Origin: Pullulanibacillus camelliae | GTDB lineage: Bacteria; Bacillota; Bacilli; Bacillales; Sporolactobacillaceae | Assembly: GCF_014642655.1 (NCBI RefSeq) | Contig: NZ_BMIR01000001.1 | Location: 359,518 to 423,517 of the forward strand | Reading direction: 5' to 3' | DNA length: 64,000 nt | In this document: positions 1 to 8,000 of the stretch, piece by piece | Layout of the letters: every line of letters begins with the position of its first letter | How positions within the stretch are numbered: the first letter of the stretch is position 1 | The notes under the pieces: model-generated | Told to the model about the DNA's origin: nothing | The model's database searches: none | What the model saw: only the letters and a program-made list of their open reading frames with translations | Position numbers and translations under genes: made by a program

Positions 1-709
1 AGCCCGTGGCTAAAATATCACCCGGTTCCAGCGTCATAACTTGCGAAACCCAACTGATAAGGTAAGGAATAGAAAGAGACATTTCATTCGTGTTCCCTTC
101 CTGAACCACTTTATCATTGAGGGTTGTTATGATGCGTAAATTGGTTGGATCGATGCCTGTTACAATCCAAGGCCCCAATGGACCAAATGTGTCAAAGCCT
201 TTGCCACGTGTGAATTGAGGGTCCTTTTTTGTTAGATCTCTTGCTGTTACATCATTAAAGATCGTACAGCCGAAAACATAATCCAAGGCCTCTTCCTGCT
301 TTATATTTTTGCCACGTTTCCCGATAACGAGCGCTACTTCCCCCTCCATTTCAACCTGCTTGGTTAAATCACTGGACGGAAGAATAATATTTGCCCCATT
401 TGGAATCAAACACGTCGCCGGTTTTAAAAACAAAAATGGCTCTTTAAGATTTGCCTTCCCTCCAGTCTCCCTTGCATGTTCGGCATATGTCCAGCCAAAA
501 TTAATAACTTTTGATGGCGCTACAGGCTCTAAAATTTTCACATCACTATATCTAACACGTGTCCCTTGATATTTTGCGTCCTTATTAGCAAGTTCCTCAA
601 AATTGCTTGAAATCTGCACTATCATATCCTCTTCAGCAATTCCGTAATATACTTGACCATTTTTGTTCTGATAGCGAACTATTTTTTGTTTCTGCTGTAG
701 TACCTGCAC
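1..709 (-). CDS. Fumarylacetoacetate hydrolase (FAH) family protein, 3' end cut by window
   Basis: The minus-strand frame is open from a GTG at 709 to the window edge (236 codons, C-terminus missing). An AAGGAG-type ribosome site precedes the GTG by about ten bases. The translation shows the FAH core: a VINFGWTYAEHA segment, then a FLFLKP stretch, then EMEGEVALVIG, whose paired glutamates bind the metal in this family, then an NDVTARDL segment and a C-terminal LEPGDILATG. Members are hydratases, hydrolases or oxaloacetate decarboxylases. Next to tartrate dehydratase and dehydrogenase genes, decarboxylation of oxaloacetate to pyruvate is a plausible job, but that is inference. It lies downstream of and co-directional with the dehydrogenase at 1988. 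Confidence 0.85.
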   Translation of the reverse strand, partial: MQVLQQKQKIVRYQNKNGQVYYGIAEEDMIVQISSNFEELANKDAKYQGTRVRYSDVKILEPVAPSKVINFGWTYAEHARETGGKANLKEPFLFLKPATCLIPNGANIILPSSDLTKQVEMEGEVALVIGKRGKNIKQEEALDYVFGCTIFNDVTARDLTKKDPQFTRGKGFDTFGPLGPWIVTGIDPTNLRIITTLNDKVVQEGNTNEMSLSIPYLISWVSQVMTLEPGDILATG

Positions 710-926
710 TATAATCAAACTCCTTTAATGATTGAAGTGAATCGGATACTAAATAAGCTTCAAGAAGAGAGCCAATCAAATCGTGCCCTTCTAGTTATCC
801 CCAGATATAACATGACATCCAAAAGAGCTTTATGATGCGTTGCGTACGATCTTTTTTAACCATTGCTGAAATCCTTAGAAATGGCCAATATCATAGATTC
901 ATTCATATTTTAGTTTAAAAGCATTT

Positions 927-1988
927 TTATGCTCTAGCTTTTAGACGGGTAATAATTTCTGCCGTTACTTCTTTTGTTGTGTATTTCCCACCCATATCTG
1001 CCGTCAGTATCCCATCTTGGGTTGTGCTTTCAATAACAGACAATAAGACATGACCAACTTCCTCTTCATCAAAATGGTCTAACATCATTTTCGCTGTCCA
1101 GATTTGACCGATTGGGTTGGCGATGCCCTTTCCAGTAATATCAGGTGCAGAACCATGAACAGGTTCAAACATAGATGGATATTTCCCATTCACGTTGATG
1201 TTAGCGGCAGGGGCTATCCCTACACTGCCCATGATAGCTGCTCCCAAATCGGTTAGGACGTCGCCAAATAAATTACTAGCCACCACGACGTCAAATTTGT
1301 TAGGATGCGTCACAAAGCATGCTGCAAGCGCATCAATGTGCTGGGAGTCGGTTTCCACTTCAGGATAATCCTTTGCAACATCTTTCAACACTTCATCCCA
1401 AAATGGCATTGAATAATAAATCCCATTCGATTTGGTGGCACTTGTCACCCGTTTATTGCGTTTCTTTGCAAGGTCAAAGGCGTAGCGCATCACTCTTTCT
1501 GTTCCACGTCTTGAGAAAATACTGTTTTGTATGGCGATTTCCTCTTCATTTTTATACATTCTTCCACCTACTGAACTGTACTCCCCTTCACTGTTTTCTC
1601 TCACGACAATAAGATCAAAATCTTTAGGATTGACCAAGGGAGACGGAACACCACTCAGTAGCTTTGCAGGACGTATGTTAATGACCTGCTCAAATTCACG
1701 ACGTAATTTTATTAAAAGCCCCCATAACGAAATATGATCGGGTACCAGCTTTGCGTTACCTACCGCTCCAAGAAAAATAGCATCAAAATTTTTCAATTGA
1801 TCAAGTCCATCTTCAGGCATCATTACACCATGTTCTAAATAATAATCACAGCTATATGGAAAGTGGGTAAAATGAAAACTTAATCCACCATGAATCTCAG
1901 ATACCGCTTCTAACACCTCAATAGCAGCAGGGACGACTTCATTCCCAATCCCATCTCCAGGTATGGATGCAATATGTAACTGTTTCAT
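927..1988 (-). CDS. Tartrate/D-malate dehydrogenase (isopropylmalate dehydrogenase family)
   Basis: A 353-residue NAD-dependent beta-decarboxylating dehydrogenase. It has the N-terminal IPGDGIGNEV motif, the VRENSEGEYSSVGG active-site loop typical of tartrate/D-malate dehydrogenases rather than LeuB, the catalytic-lysine region around residue 190, a DVLTDLGAAIMG metal-binding segment, and EPVHGSAPDI followed by ANPIGQIWTAKMMLDH. The length matches the TtuC/YcsA/DmlA group. The open frame extends 26 codons further upstream, but ATG 1988 is chosen because a strong AAGGAGGAGG site lies directly before it and the homologous N-terminus begins there. The likely role is oxidation of D-malate or tartrate in the cytosol, alongside the D-tartrate dehydratase-like gene upstream. 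Confidence 0.9.
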   Translation of the reverse strand: MKQLHIASIPGDGIGNEVVPAAIEVLEAVSEIHGGLSFHFTHFPYSCDYYLEHGVMMPEDGLDQLKNFDAIFLGAVGNAKLVPDHISLWGLLIKLRREFEQVINIRPAKLLSGVPSPLVNPKDFDLIVVRENSEGEYSSVGGRMYKNEEEIAIQNSIFSRRGTERVMRYAFDLAKKRNKRVTSATKSNGIYYSMPFWDEVLKDVAKDYPEVETDSQHIDALAACFVTHPNKFDVVVASNLFGDVLTDLGAAIMGSVGIAPAANINVNGKYPSMFEPVHGSAPDITGKGIANPIGQIWTAKMMLDHFDEEEVGHVLLSVIESTTQDGILTADMGGKYTTKEVTAEIITRLKARA

Positions 1989-2066
1989 CTCATCCTCCTC
2001 CTTAACACTCTTTGGCAACATGGAACGTTTACTTTTCTCATAAGCATTGAAACCCTTAACGCTCAA

Positions 2067-2538
2067 CGAAATAGGATCTTAACCACAGTTAATAAAAAAT
2101 AGCGATACCTTCTTCAAGCATCGCTTACCTTTAGTTAAACAAGAATCGTTAGGTGAGAATACTGCTCTCAAAGCCCCATATGACACCGTAACCAAATCTC
2201 ACAGTAATGCTAAAGCATGCTTATCTTTCTCCAGCCTCTAGCTTTAGGTGAAGAGAGTAATTGGCAATGGAGCAAATTTTGTAGGAACCGCTGGACATAA
2301 AAATGTCTTAGTATTGATATGATTATAAAACAATCACACACTAGCGGCCCACAGGCCTCAAGCAAAGAAAGTGAAAGCCTGTGCTTTTACACTCTTATCC
2401 GTCAGCGAAACGCTATCAATTTTAATAGTATAAAAAATATCCCTATGAGTGTCTGTATGATTATTCTTCATGTCATTTACTCAAAGGGATAATAAAATAA
2501 ATAAGGAAAGTAATCGTATGTTGCGATCCATTCATTCT
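2067..2538. other. Intergenic gap containing repeat-A copy
   Basis: No gene is convincing here. The stretch from about 2310 to 2436 is a diverged copy of the dispersed repeat family A described at 38266 (shared CACACACTAG-like start, GAAAGTGAAAGCC core and terminal AGTATAAAA). A loose hairpin, AGCGAT...ATCGCT, lies at 2101-2127. Confidence 0.5.
2310..2436. repeat. Dispersed repeat family A, copy 1 (diverged)
   Basis: Most divergent of four copies. It keeps the AATCACACACTAG segment, a GTGAAAGCC core, a TTTTACACTCTTATCC segment and the terminal TTTTAATAGTATAAAA seen in the copies near 4060, 31285 and 38446. The left boundary is uncertain. Confidence 0.45.
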
Positions 2539-3702
2539 TTATTCAGCAACTGAACGCAGTAGCTTAATTAAAGGAGCTTTTGTTTCAAAGCCTATTCCAG
2601 GAACACTAGGTAAACCAACATACCCATCTTCAACAGGAATATCGTCCGCAAATCCTCCAAAGGGTTCAAAAACTCCTGGATAAGATTCATTTCCACCTAG
2701 GCCTAATCCTGCTGCAATATTAAGAGACATTTGATGACCACCATGTGGGATACAACGACGGGAGGACCATCCATATTCCTTTAACATATCAAGTATTCTC
2801 ATATACTCTACAAGCCCATAACTCAATGCACAATCAAATTGTAGATAATCGCGATCCGCTCTCATGCCCCCGTAGCGTATGAGATTTCGAGCATCTTGCA
2901 TAGAAAAAAGATTTTCCCCTGTTGCCATTGGATTTTTATAATGCTTTGAAAGCTCAGATTGAATCTCAAAATCTAATGGATCTCCAGCTTCTTCATACCA
3001 AAATAAATTATATGGTTCTAATTTTTCCGCATATGCAATAGCTGTTTGCAGGTCAAATCGTCCGTTTGCATCCACTGCAAGGCACTGTCCTGATGGGACT
3101 ACTTCTAGTACAGCTTCAATTCTTCTAAGGTCTTCTTCTAAAGAGTTGCCGATTTTCATTTTCACAACAGAGTATCCTAAATTAAGGTAACCCTTCATTT
3201 CTTCTTGAAGCTTCTTAAGATCCTTGCCTGGTTGATAATAGCCACCCGCAGCATAAACAAATACTTTATCATCTGGCTTTCCATCTCGATACCGTTCTGC
3301 AAGCACTTGATATAATGGTTTTTCTTCTATTTTTGCAACAGCATCCCAAACCGCCATATCCAAGGTTCCAACTGCAACTGACCTCTCCCCATGACCACCG
3401 GGTTTTTCACCAGTCATTAAAATATCCCAAATTTTATGAGGATCAAAATTTGTACCCTCGTCATTCAAAATATCATTTGTTTCCGCTTCCAATAAGCGCG
3501 GAATAAAACGGTCACGCAGTAATCCACTCGGAGCATAACGCCCATTTGAATTAAAACCATATCCTACAACTCGTTTGCCGTTTTTAAATACATCCGTAAC
3601 AATAGCAACAACAGAGGCTGTCATTTTTGAAAAATCAATGTAGGCATTACTGATGCTTGACTTAATAGGGACTGCCTTCTCTTTTATATCTAATATCTTC
3701 AT
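2539..3702 (-). CDS. D(-)-tartrate dehydratase-like enolase-superfamily enzyme
   Basis: This 387-residue protein of the mandelate racemase/muconate lactonizing superfamily most resembles D-tartrate dehydratase (TarD, about 389 aa), which turns D-tartrate into oxaloacetate. Visible features are the capping domain (residues 1-130), the K-M-K motif at 181-183 carrying the catalytic lysine, putative Mg ligands Asp211, Glu237 and Glu263, and His320 in a CIPHGGHQ segment acting as general acid. It starts at an ATG after a GGAGGGCTTAGG-type site. The neighbours (tartrate/malate dehydrogenase downstream, GntR regulator upstream) support hydroxy-dicarboxylate catabolism. The specificity call is by resemblance; another acid sugar remains possible. 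Confidence 0.85.
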   Translation of the reverse strand: MKILDIKEKAVPIKSSISNAYIDFSKMTASVVAIVTDVFKNGKRVVGYGFNSNGRYAPSGLLRDRFIPRLLEAETNDILNDEGTNFDPHKIWDILMTGEKPGGHGERSVAVGTLDMAVWDAVAKIEEKPLYQVLAERYRDGKPDDKVFVYAAGGYYQPGKDLKKLQEEMKGYLNLGYSVVKMKIGNSLEEDLRRIEAVLEVVPSGQCLAVDANGRFDLQTAIAYAEKLEPYNLFWYEEAGDPLDFEIQSELSKHYKNPMATGENLFSMQDARNLIRYGGMRADRDYLQFDCALSYGLVEYMRILDMLKEYGWSSRRCIPHGGHQMSLNIAAGLGLGGNESYPGVFEPFGGFADDIPVEDGYVGLPSVPGIGFETKAPLIKLLRSVAE

Positions 3703-3821
3703 CCTAAGCCCTCCAACAATTTGTTATTTAAAATCTATTTAAATCATACATTAACGCATACATTAAATCAATATTTTTGTTTTAAATTATATATTTTTTT
3801 ATAAAAACCTTATTAATGCAT

Positions 3822-4060
3822 ACGTTATTATAATCATTCCTTAGAAGACTTGGCTTATGCATCACAGCCTCACTAAGCACAGCCTGATGTGATGTTACCA
3901 CTCACACACTTAGGTTGCACCCTATGGGGGTACTCCTGATGTGATGTTACCAATCACACACTTAGGTTGTCGCCATGCCTTTAGATGGCGAAAGTCAAAG
4001 CCCGACTTACACTCTTCCTTTAAGAGCGCCAGCAAGGTTATACATTCTGAAAGTATAAAA
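3822..4060. repeat. Dispersed repeat family A, copy 2, with internal tandem duplication
   Basis: Matches the copy at 38266: a TTAGAAGACTTGGCTT start, CTCCTGATGTGATG, CACACACTTAGG, GGCGAAAGTCAAAGCCC and a terminal ACATTCTGAAAGTATAAAA. Inside it a segment of about 34 bases beginning CTGATGTGATGTTACCA is duplicated (about 3882-3917 and 3937-3970). It fills the gap between the dehydratase gene and the GntR terminator. Confidence 0.7.
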
Positions 4061-4088
4061 AAGACGCTTCTCCTTAAGAAACGTCTTA
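4055..4088 (-). terminator. Rho-independent terminator of the GntR gene
   Basis: On the minus strand an AAGACGTTTCT / AGAAGCGTCTT stem is followed by a run of T, directly after the regulator gene that ends at 4101. Confidence 0.8.
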
Positions 4089-4100
4089 CAAGTTTTTTTA

Positions 4101-4838
4101 TTACCCTTTTTTATTCCTTTTAGACTTACTTTCAATAATGTCTAAAATTTCCTGTCCCCCACGATGTCTGTGTGAATGCATTAGGATTTGGGCCGCCTTA
4201 CTATCTTGCGCCCTCATCGCCGCAACGATTGCCCGATGCTCCTTAATGGAGCGAACAGGAAGCTTTCTATCATTAATCGTAAACAACCTTGCACGATATA
4301 GCTGGTCAGAATGACTATCCATTACACTTTTCAGTCGTTGATTTTGAGAACAATTAATGATTAAATTATGAAATTGATCATCTACATCCGCATATGCCTT
4401 AAGATTATGTTCATGAATGTAGTTCTCTTGTCTCTCAATGAATGACTCAAGCTGTTCTAGATGTCCCTCGTCCATATGTAACGTGGCAAGCTCAGCAGCC
4501 ACTCCGTCTAGCGCTTCAGCTATTTGGCAAATTTGTTCAATGGTTTCTCTTATGATGGGTTCAACACTGAACCCTTTTCTGGGAATTAGCTTAATCCAAC
4601 CATCCATCTCTAATCTGATTAATGCTTCACGAACAGGAGTACGACTCATTTCTAGCATTTCCGCTATTTCACGTTCTAAAAAAGCCTCACTTGGCTGTAA
4701 CTGTAAATTTCGAATGGCCTTCCGAATAATTATATAGGCCCGCTGCGGCAAACGACTTTCCTCTACTTCTTCTTTATAAGATAGTAAAATTTCCTTTAAA
4801 TCCCATTTATCGCTAAACATTCTGTTTTTTTCATTCAT
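4101..4838 (-). CDS. GntR family transcriptional regulator, FCD (FadR) type
   Basis: About 245 residues. An N-terminal winged helix-turn-helix shows the family signature RTPVREALIRLEMDGWI after EREIAEMLEMS. The C-terminal FCD ligand domain runs from about residue 95 to 235, with the Asp/His metal pattern in DVDDQFHNLII and EHRAIVAAM. Several in-frame starts are possible (TTG 4850, GTG 4847, GTG 4841, ATG 4838); ATG 4838 is preferred, though its ribosome site (GGTG) is weak. It lies upstream of the tartrate-type genes on the same strand and is the likely local regulator, sensing a hydroxy acid. That role is inferred from position. Confidence 0.88.
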   Translation of the reverse strand: MNEKNRMFSDKWDLKEILLSYKEEVEESRLPQRAYIIIRKAIRNLQLQPSEAFLEREIAEMLEMSRTPVREALIRLEMDGWIKLIPRKGFSVEPIIRETIEQICQIAEALDGVAAELATLHMDEGHLEQLESFIERQENYIHEHNLKAYADVDDQFHNLIINCSQNQRLKSVMDSHSDQLYRARLFTINDRKLPVRSIKEHRAIVAAMRAQDSKAAQILMHSHRHRGGQEILDIIESKSKRNKKG

Positions 4839-5054
4839 CACATTCACCAAATTTCAATTTATTTAAAAGTGAAGAAGTTAAATAAATTATATCAGATTTA
4901 TAATTTGAAATGCATGATTTCAGGAGATATTCCAGCACCCTATAAGCCAATCTATCATCAAAAAAACATTTATTGATATTCTATTTTTTTACTTAGATGA
5001 ATCCATTTCATAGTTGCTTTTGATTAGAAAGCTAAGAGGCCAAACGTGTTTAGT

Positions 5055-6365
5055 TTAAGAACCTTCCTTTTCCACACCCACAAAAGGATGGACTTCATTA
5101 TGGTCTTTTGCTAAATTTCTTTGCACACTCTTGACATCTATGCCCGCCAGCCCAAGCAGTGTGGGTATCAAATCGACATGGCTCGTTAAGTGGTTAACCT
5201 CTTTTTTTGTTTTTGTATTAAAAAGTTGAGGACTATGAATAAATAAGTGGGACATGTACGACCTCTTCATAAGCACAATACCATTTTTGATGTAACCCCC
5301 ATGTGCCCCCATTAAGTCCCCATGATCTGATGTAAAAGAATGATGGTATTCTCATAAAAGGACGAGTGTTGCAAGGCACGGAAAACTTTCAACATTTGTT
5401 GATCGGCATTTTTATGAAGTTGGTAATATAAGCGTCGGTAAAAGTCATTGTTTGGTGTGGGTTGAAAAACCTGTGGGTAGAGTTTACGATAGTCCGCTTG
5501 ACAATCTGGCTTTGTCACAAGTGACTCATCCAAAGTGGATGGTGGCGCAATCGCTGGTACATCTTCATCGACATCAAGGACTTTTCTCAGTGAGCTCGCC
5601 GAATAAAGTAATATCGTGTGGATTTACAAAAGAGGCGACCATGAGCCAAGGGTTGTCTTTCCCGGATTCGCTTTTATCGAGTGTCTCTATGAGCTTCACC
5701 GCTTCCTCACTGTAGATAACATCACGACCGCTGAACCCAATACGTGCCGATGAACCTGTTACGAGGGTCTGTTCCATGAGGTTCCGGCCCTATCCAACCC
5801 GTAAAACCATAATCATCGAGTCGATTGGCATCCCGGTAAATTCTTTCCTTTTTAGGTAAGGGGTAGCCGTTTTGCGTATTATAATTTGGATAAGCATTAT
5901 GAGTGGCAGGAATAAGAATATCCCCGTCTGGAAGATGCCATTTCCCTTTATAAAATGTTTGGTACCCGGCATCTCGAAAATAATCTCCCATCGTCGGAAC
6001 GGTGCTCCGATAGCCAATACACATCGGGATCAAAGGCACCTTTGGCTGCTCCGGTTGTTTGCGTGACACCATGTAAGGATGGGTATTGTCCCGTGAACAA
6101 TGTTGTCCGGCTTGACTGCACGCCGCTGAACCAATATAGTGGCGCTTGAACTCTACTCCCCTTTCTCGCATTAATTCGTGGAATATTAAGTTTTCCTTTC
6201 TCCATTCTTTAACTTCCTCACTTTCATAAACAGGGGATAGCGTTCTTCATCAACCATGAGAACTAAGATATTTGGACGTTTATTATGTGAAGTACGTAAT
6301 GAGTCTGTGCCGTTTCTTTCCCAATTGTCACTAATGTTTTGATAGGAACTCCTTTCATTTAACAT
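5055..6365 (-). pseudogene. Sulfatase pseudogene (several frameshifts, C-terminus missing)
   Basis: Sulfatase homology runs through at least five minus-strand frames. The N-terminal RPNILVLMVDEERYP (first metal aspartates) is at about 6270. The formylglycine site reads C-S then a shift then S-R-T-T-L-F-T-G-Q at about 6100-6120, because one C is missing from what should be the CSPSR codons. Later pieces are TVPTMGDYFRDAGYQTFYKGKWH, a PWLMVASFVNPHD segment and SDHGDLMGAHGG, each in a different frame. ATG 6365 has a good AGGAGG site. The product would be non-functional. The usual C-terminal subdomain is absent; a short sulfatase tail occurs instead at 7811. Confidence 0.88.
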
Positions 6366-6484
6366 GAGCACTCCTCCTTTAGGTAAAATGACTTTCCCTA
6401 TAATATATGGTCAAGAGTCTAGAAGGTTATCACTTTCTATTTATGAAAGTTTTTGTCTTTGAAAGCTTAGGATAGCAAAGATTA

Positions 6485-6506
6485 AAAAGGAGGGTTCTCC
6501 TTTTTA
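6485..6506. terminator. Hairpin AAAAAGGAG...CTCCTTTTT
   Basis: A perfect stem with a four-base GGTT loop and T-rich 3' side, able to act in either direction. On the minus strand it follows a 27-codon open stretch ending at 6507, which may be the tail of a lost gene. Confidence 0.5.
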
Positions 6507-6668
6507 TGATTCATCAAGAAAAAATGGCACCATTTCGTACTCTGGACCTTCCTTATCTACTGGATAGACATCAAAATTAGAACTATAATCCCTTTAATAG
6601 ATTTCTTTAGTGTTGACAGATACTTGACGTTCAAAAATGTATGAATTTAGGAGTCGCAATCATCACTA

Positions 6669-6697
6669 TTGAACCCTAAGTATATTTCATTTATAAT
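6669..6697 (+). promoter_or_regulatory. SigA-type promoter for the antisense RNA
   Basis: TTGAAC at 6669-6674 and a perfect TATAAT at 6692-6697, separated by exactly 17 bases. Transcription should start near 6704, just before the hairpin at 6715-6739. Confidence 0.75.
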
Positions 6698-6703
6698 GAT
6701 CGT

Positions 6704-6836
6704 ATAATAAAAGAGACTGAGCGCGGCAAACGCTCAGTCTGGTGCAACTACATGCCGCAGAGTTAGCGGCTAACCAAATTTAAGTACTAAGAAATAGTCA
6801 CCTAACTTGGGAGAGCAGGGTGGCTATTTCTTTTTT
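6704..6836 (+). ncRNA. Candidate antisense RNA antitoxin (RatA-like position)
   Basis: Predicted RNA of about 130 bases running from the promoter at 6669-6697 to a strong terminator (GAAATAGTCACC...GGTGGCTATTTC stem at 6791-6830, then TTTTTT). It is fully complementary to the 3' end and 3' untranslated region of the small toxin gene on the opposite strand, the geometry of the txpA/RatA and bsrG/SR4 type I systems of B. subtilis. It opens with the GACTGAGCG/CGCTCAGTC hairpin, which on the other strand is the toxin mRNA terminator. It also carries GCAACTACAT (6744-6753) and AGCAGGGTGGC (6814-6824), both of which recur side by side in the toxin mRNA leader. No expression evidence is available. 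Confidence 0.65.
6715..6739 (-). terminator. Terminator of the toxin mRNA
   Basis: GACTGAGCG/CGCTCAGTC perfect 9-bp stem; on the minus strand it is followed by TCTTTTATTAT. It places the 3' end of the toxin transcript near 6705, facing the start of the antisense RNA. Confidence 0.75.
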
Positions 6837-6931
6837 ATTATCGCGACGACAATACCAACAATAGTTGCTGTATAGACAGCTTCTAAGGTTAGAGCTGCTA
6901 TTACAATTGTTAAAGTTTCAGATGTCGTCAT
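6824..6931 (-). CDS. Small membrane toxin-like peptide (holin-like, type I toxin)
   Basis: A 35-codon gene with ATG at 6931 after a GGGGGTG ribosome site. The peptide starts MTTSETLTIVIAALTLEA, spans the membrane once (about residues 6-31) and ends in IIKKK, the pattern of Bacillales holin-like/TxpA-type toxins. The leader contains a 10-bp stem, ACACTCCCTT/AAGGGGGTGT (6935-6958), which buries the ribosome site. The leader segment at 6967-6987 is complementary to two parts of the transcript's own 3' region (6744-6753 and 6814-6824), so a closed, untranslated form of the mRNA can be drawn. The gene overlaps the antisense RNA at its 3' end. Membrane toxicity is inferred from resemblance. Confidence 0.75.
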   Translation of the reverse strand: MTTSETLTIVIAALTLEAVYTATIVGIVVAIIKKK

Positions 6932-7134
6932 AAGCTACACCCCCTTCCTAAAGGGAGTGTCAGCCGCCACCCTGCTATGTAGTTGCTCGTTTTATTTTAT
7001 CATAGATACACAGTCAGAAGAATATATGTTCTTGATTTTTTATTCGATACTTTGACAGAGATCGGGTAGCGCAGGCACAGGCGTACTTGGAATAACAACT
7101 CCACACAATATTTTCCACATTTATGGAAGTTCGT

Positions 7135-7824
7135 TTAATAGAGTAAGTCAACGATTTCCGACAAACTTTCAACAACAGCAAAGGGCTGATGCTCGGAGCC
7201 CGGCTCTCGCCTGCGGTGGTTAAACCAAATAGCCTGCCAGCCTCCTTCAATGGAGGCGACGACATCGTTTTCCCAAGTATCACCAATATAAAGGATTTCT
7301 TCCGGTAGACAGTTCACTTTTCTAGATACTAGATTAAAAATGTGAGGATCCGGTTTGGCGATCCCAACTGCATTCGAAATAAAGATAAAATTTCTTGGTA
7401 CAAATCGGTCCAATTCAAGCGCCTTTATTTTATTGAGTTGATGTGTTGTCGGTCCATTTGAAAGAATCCCAAGTAGATACCCCTTTTGTTTAAGATCTGT
7501 TAAAAGTTTGGGAACCTCAGGGAACAACTTTAAATTTGTTGATTGAACTTCATACCGGTTTTGAAATTGTACAGCTTGCTCACGGTTAATGTTAGATTTA
7601 AAGGCTTTTAAAGCAATGATAATTCTCTGTATTCGGAGTTCACCCAAGGATAGCTCGTTCGCGTCGTATTGTTTCCAAAGAAGATCACTTGCTGCTCGGA
7701 AGCCTTTATATACTTCTTCTATGGAAGAAAAAGTTTCAGAGAGATCAGGAAATACACACTCAATCGCCTGAGCAAACGGCCTTAAGTGGTCATGCAAAGT
7801 ATCATCTAAATCAAAAAAGATCAT
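7135..7824 (-). CDS. HAD-superfamily hydrolase (subfamily IA phosphatase)
   Basis: A 229-residue haloacid-dehalogenase-type phosphatase. All four motifs are present: Asp5-Leu-Asp7-Asp8-Thr9 (nucleophile and acid), SNGP around 121, the lysine of IAKPDPHIF and GDTWENDV near 180. A helical cap lies between motifs I and II, similar to YfnB/YjjG-like nucleotidases and phosphoglycolate-phosphatase relatives. The substrate cannot be read from the sequence. The ATG at 7824 has no clear ribosome site, and the bases just upstream encode a sulfatase tail in another frame, so the original promoter and leader may have been replaced. Confidence 0.85.
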   Translation of the reverse strand: MIFFDLDDTLHDHLRPFAQAIECVFPDLSETFSSIEEVYKGFRAASDLLWKQYDANELSLGELRIQRIIIALKAFKSNINREQAVQFQNRYEVQSTNLKLFPEVPKLLTDLKQKGYLLGILSNGPTTHQLNKIKALELDRFVPRNFIFISNAVGIAKPDPHIFNLVSRKVNCLPEEILYIGDTWENDVVASIEGGWQAIWFNHRRREPGSEHQPFAVVESLSEIVDLLY

Positions 7825-7903
7825 TTTGAATGGTTACTTCATTAGGGTCTGCTTTCAAATCATAGAGCTCATCTTCTTCATATAAACGTTGTATCATGGT
7901 GAT
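7811..7903 (-). pseudogene. Orphan sulfatase C-terminal fragment
   Basis: In a frame overlapping the start of the HAD gene, about 28 codons read RLYEEDELYDLKADPNEV, the hallmark C-terminal segment of arylsulfatases (ELYDLxxDPxE), ending at a stop at 7811-7813. No upstream sulfatase body is joined to it; a stop precedes it at 7904. It may be the displaced end of the broken sulfatase at 5055-6365, which lacks this segment, or a remnant of a second copy. Confidence 0.6.
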
Positions 7904-7934
7904 CTAAAAACCTATTATATCGTTTGTTCATACA

Positions 7935-7969
7935 AAAAGCTGACTCAAGTAAACAACTGAATCAGCTTT
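7935..7969 (-). terminator. Terminator of the beta-glucosidase gene
   Basis: AAAGCTGATTCAG / TTGAGTCAGCTTT stem on the minus strand followed by TTG; it lies 32 bases past the beta-glucosidase stop. Confidence 0.7.
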
Positions 7970-8000
7970 CTTCTTTATAAACCCAAAATTATTTATTTTA

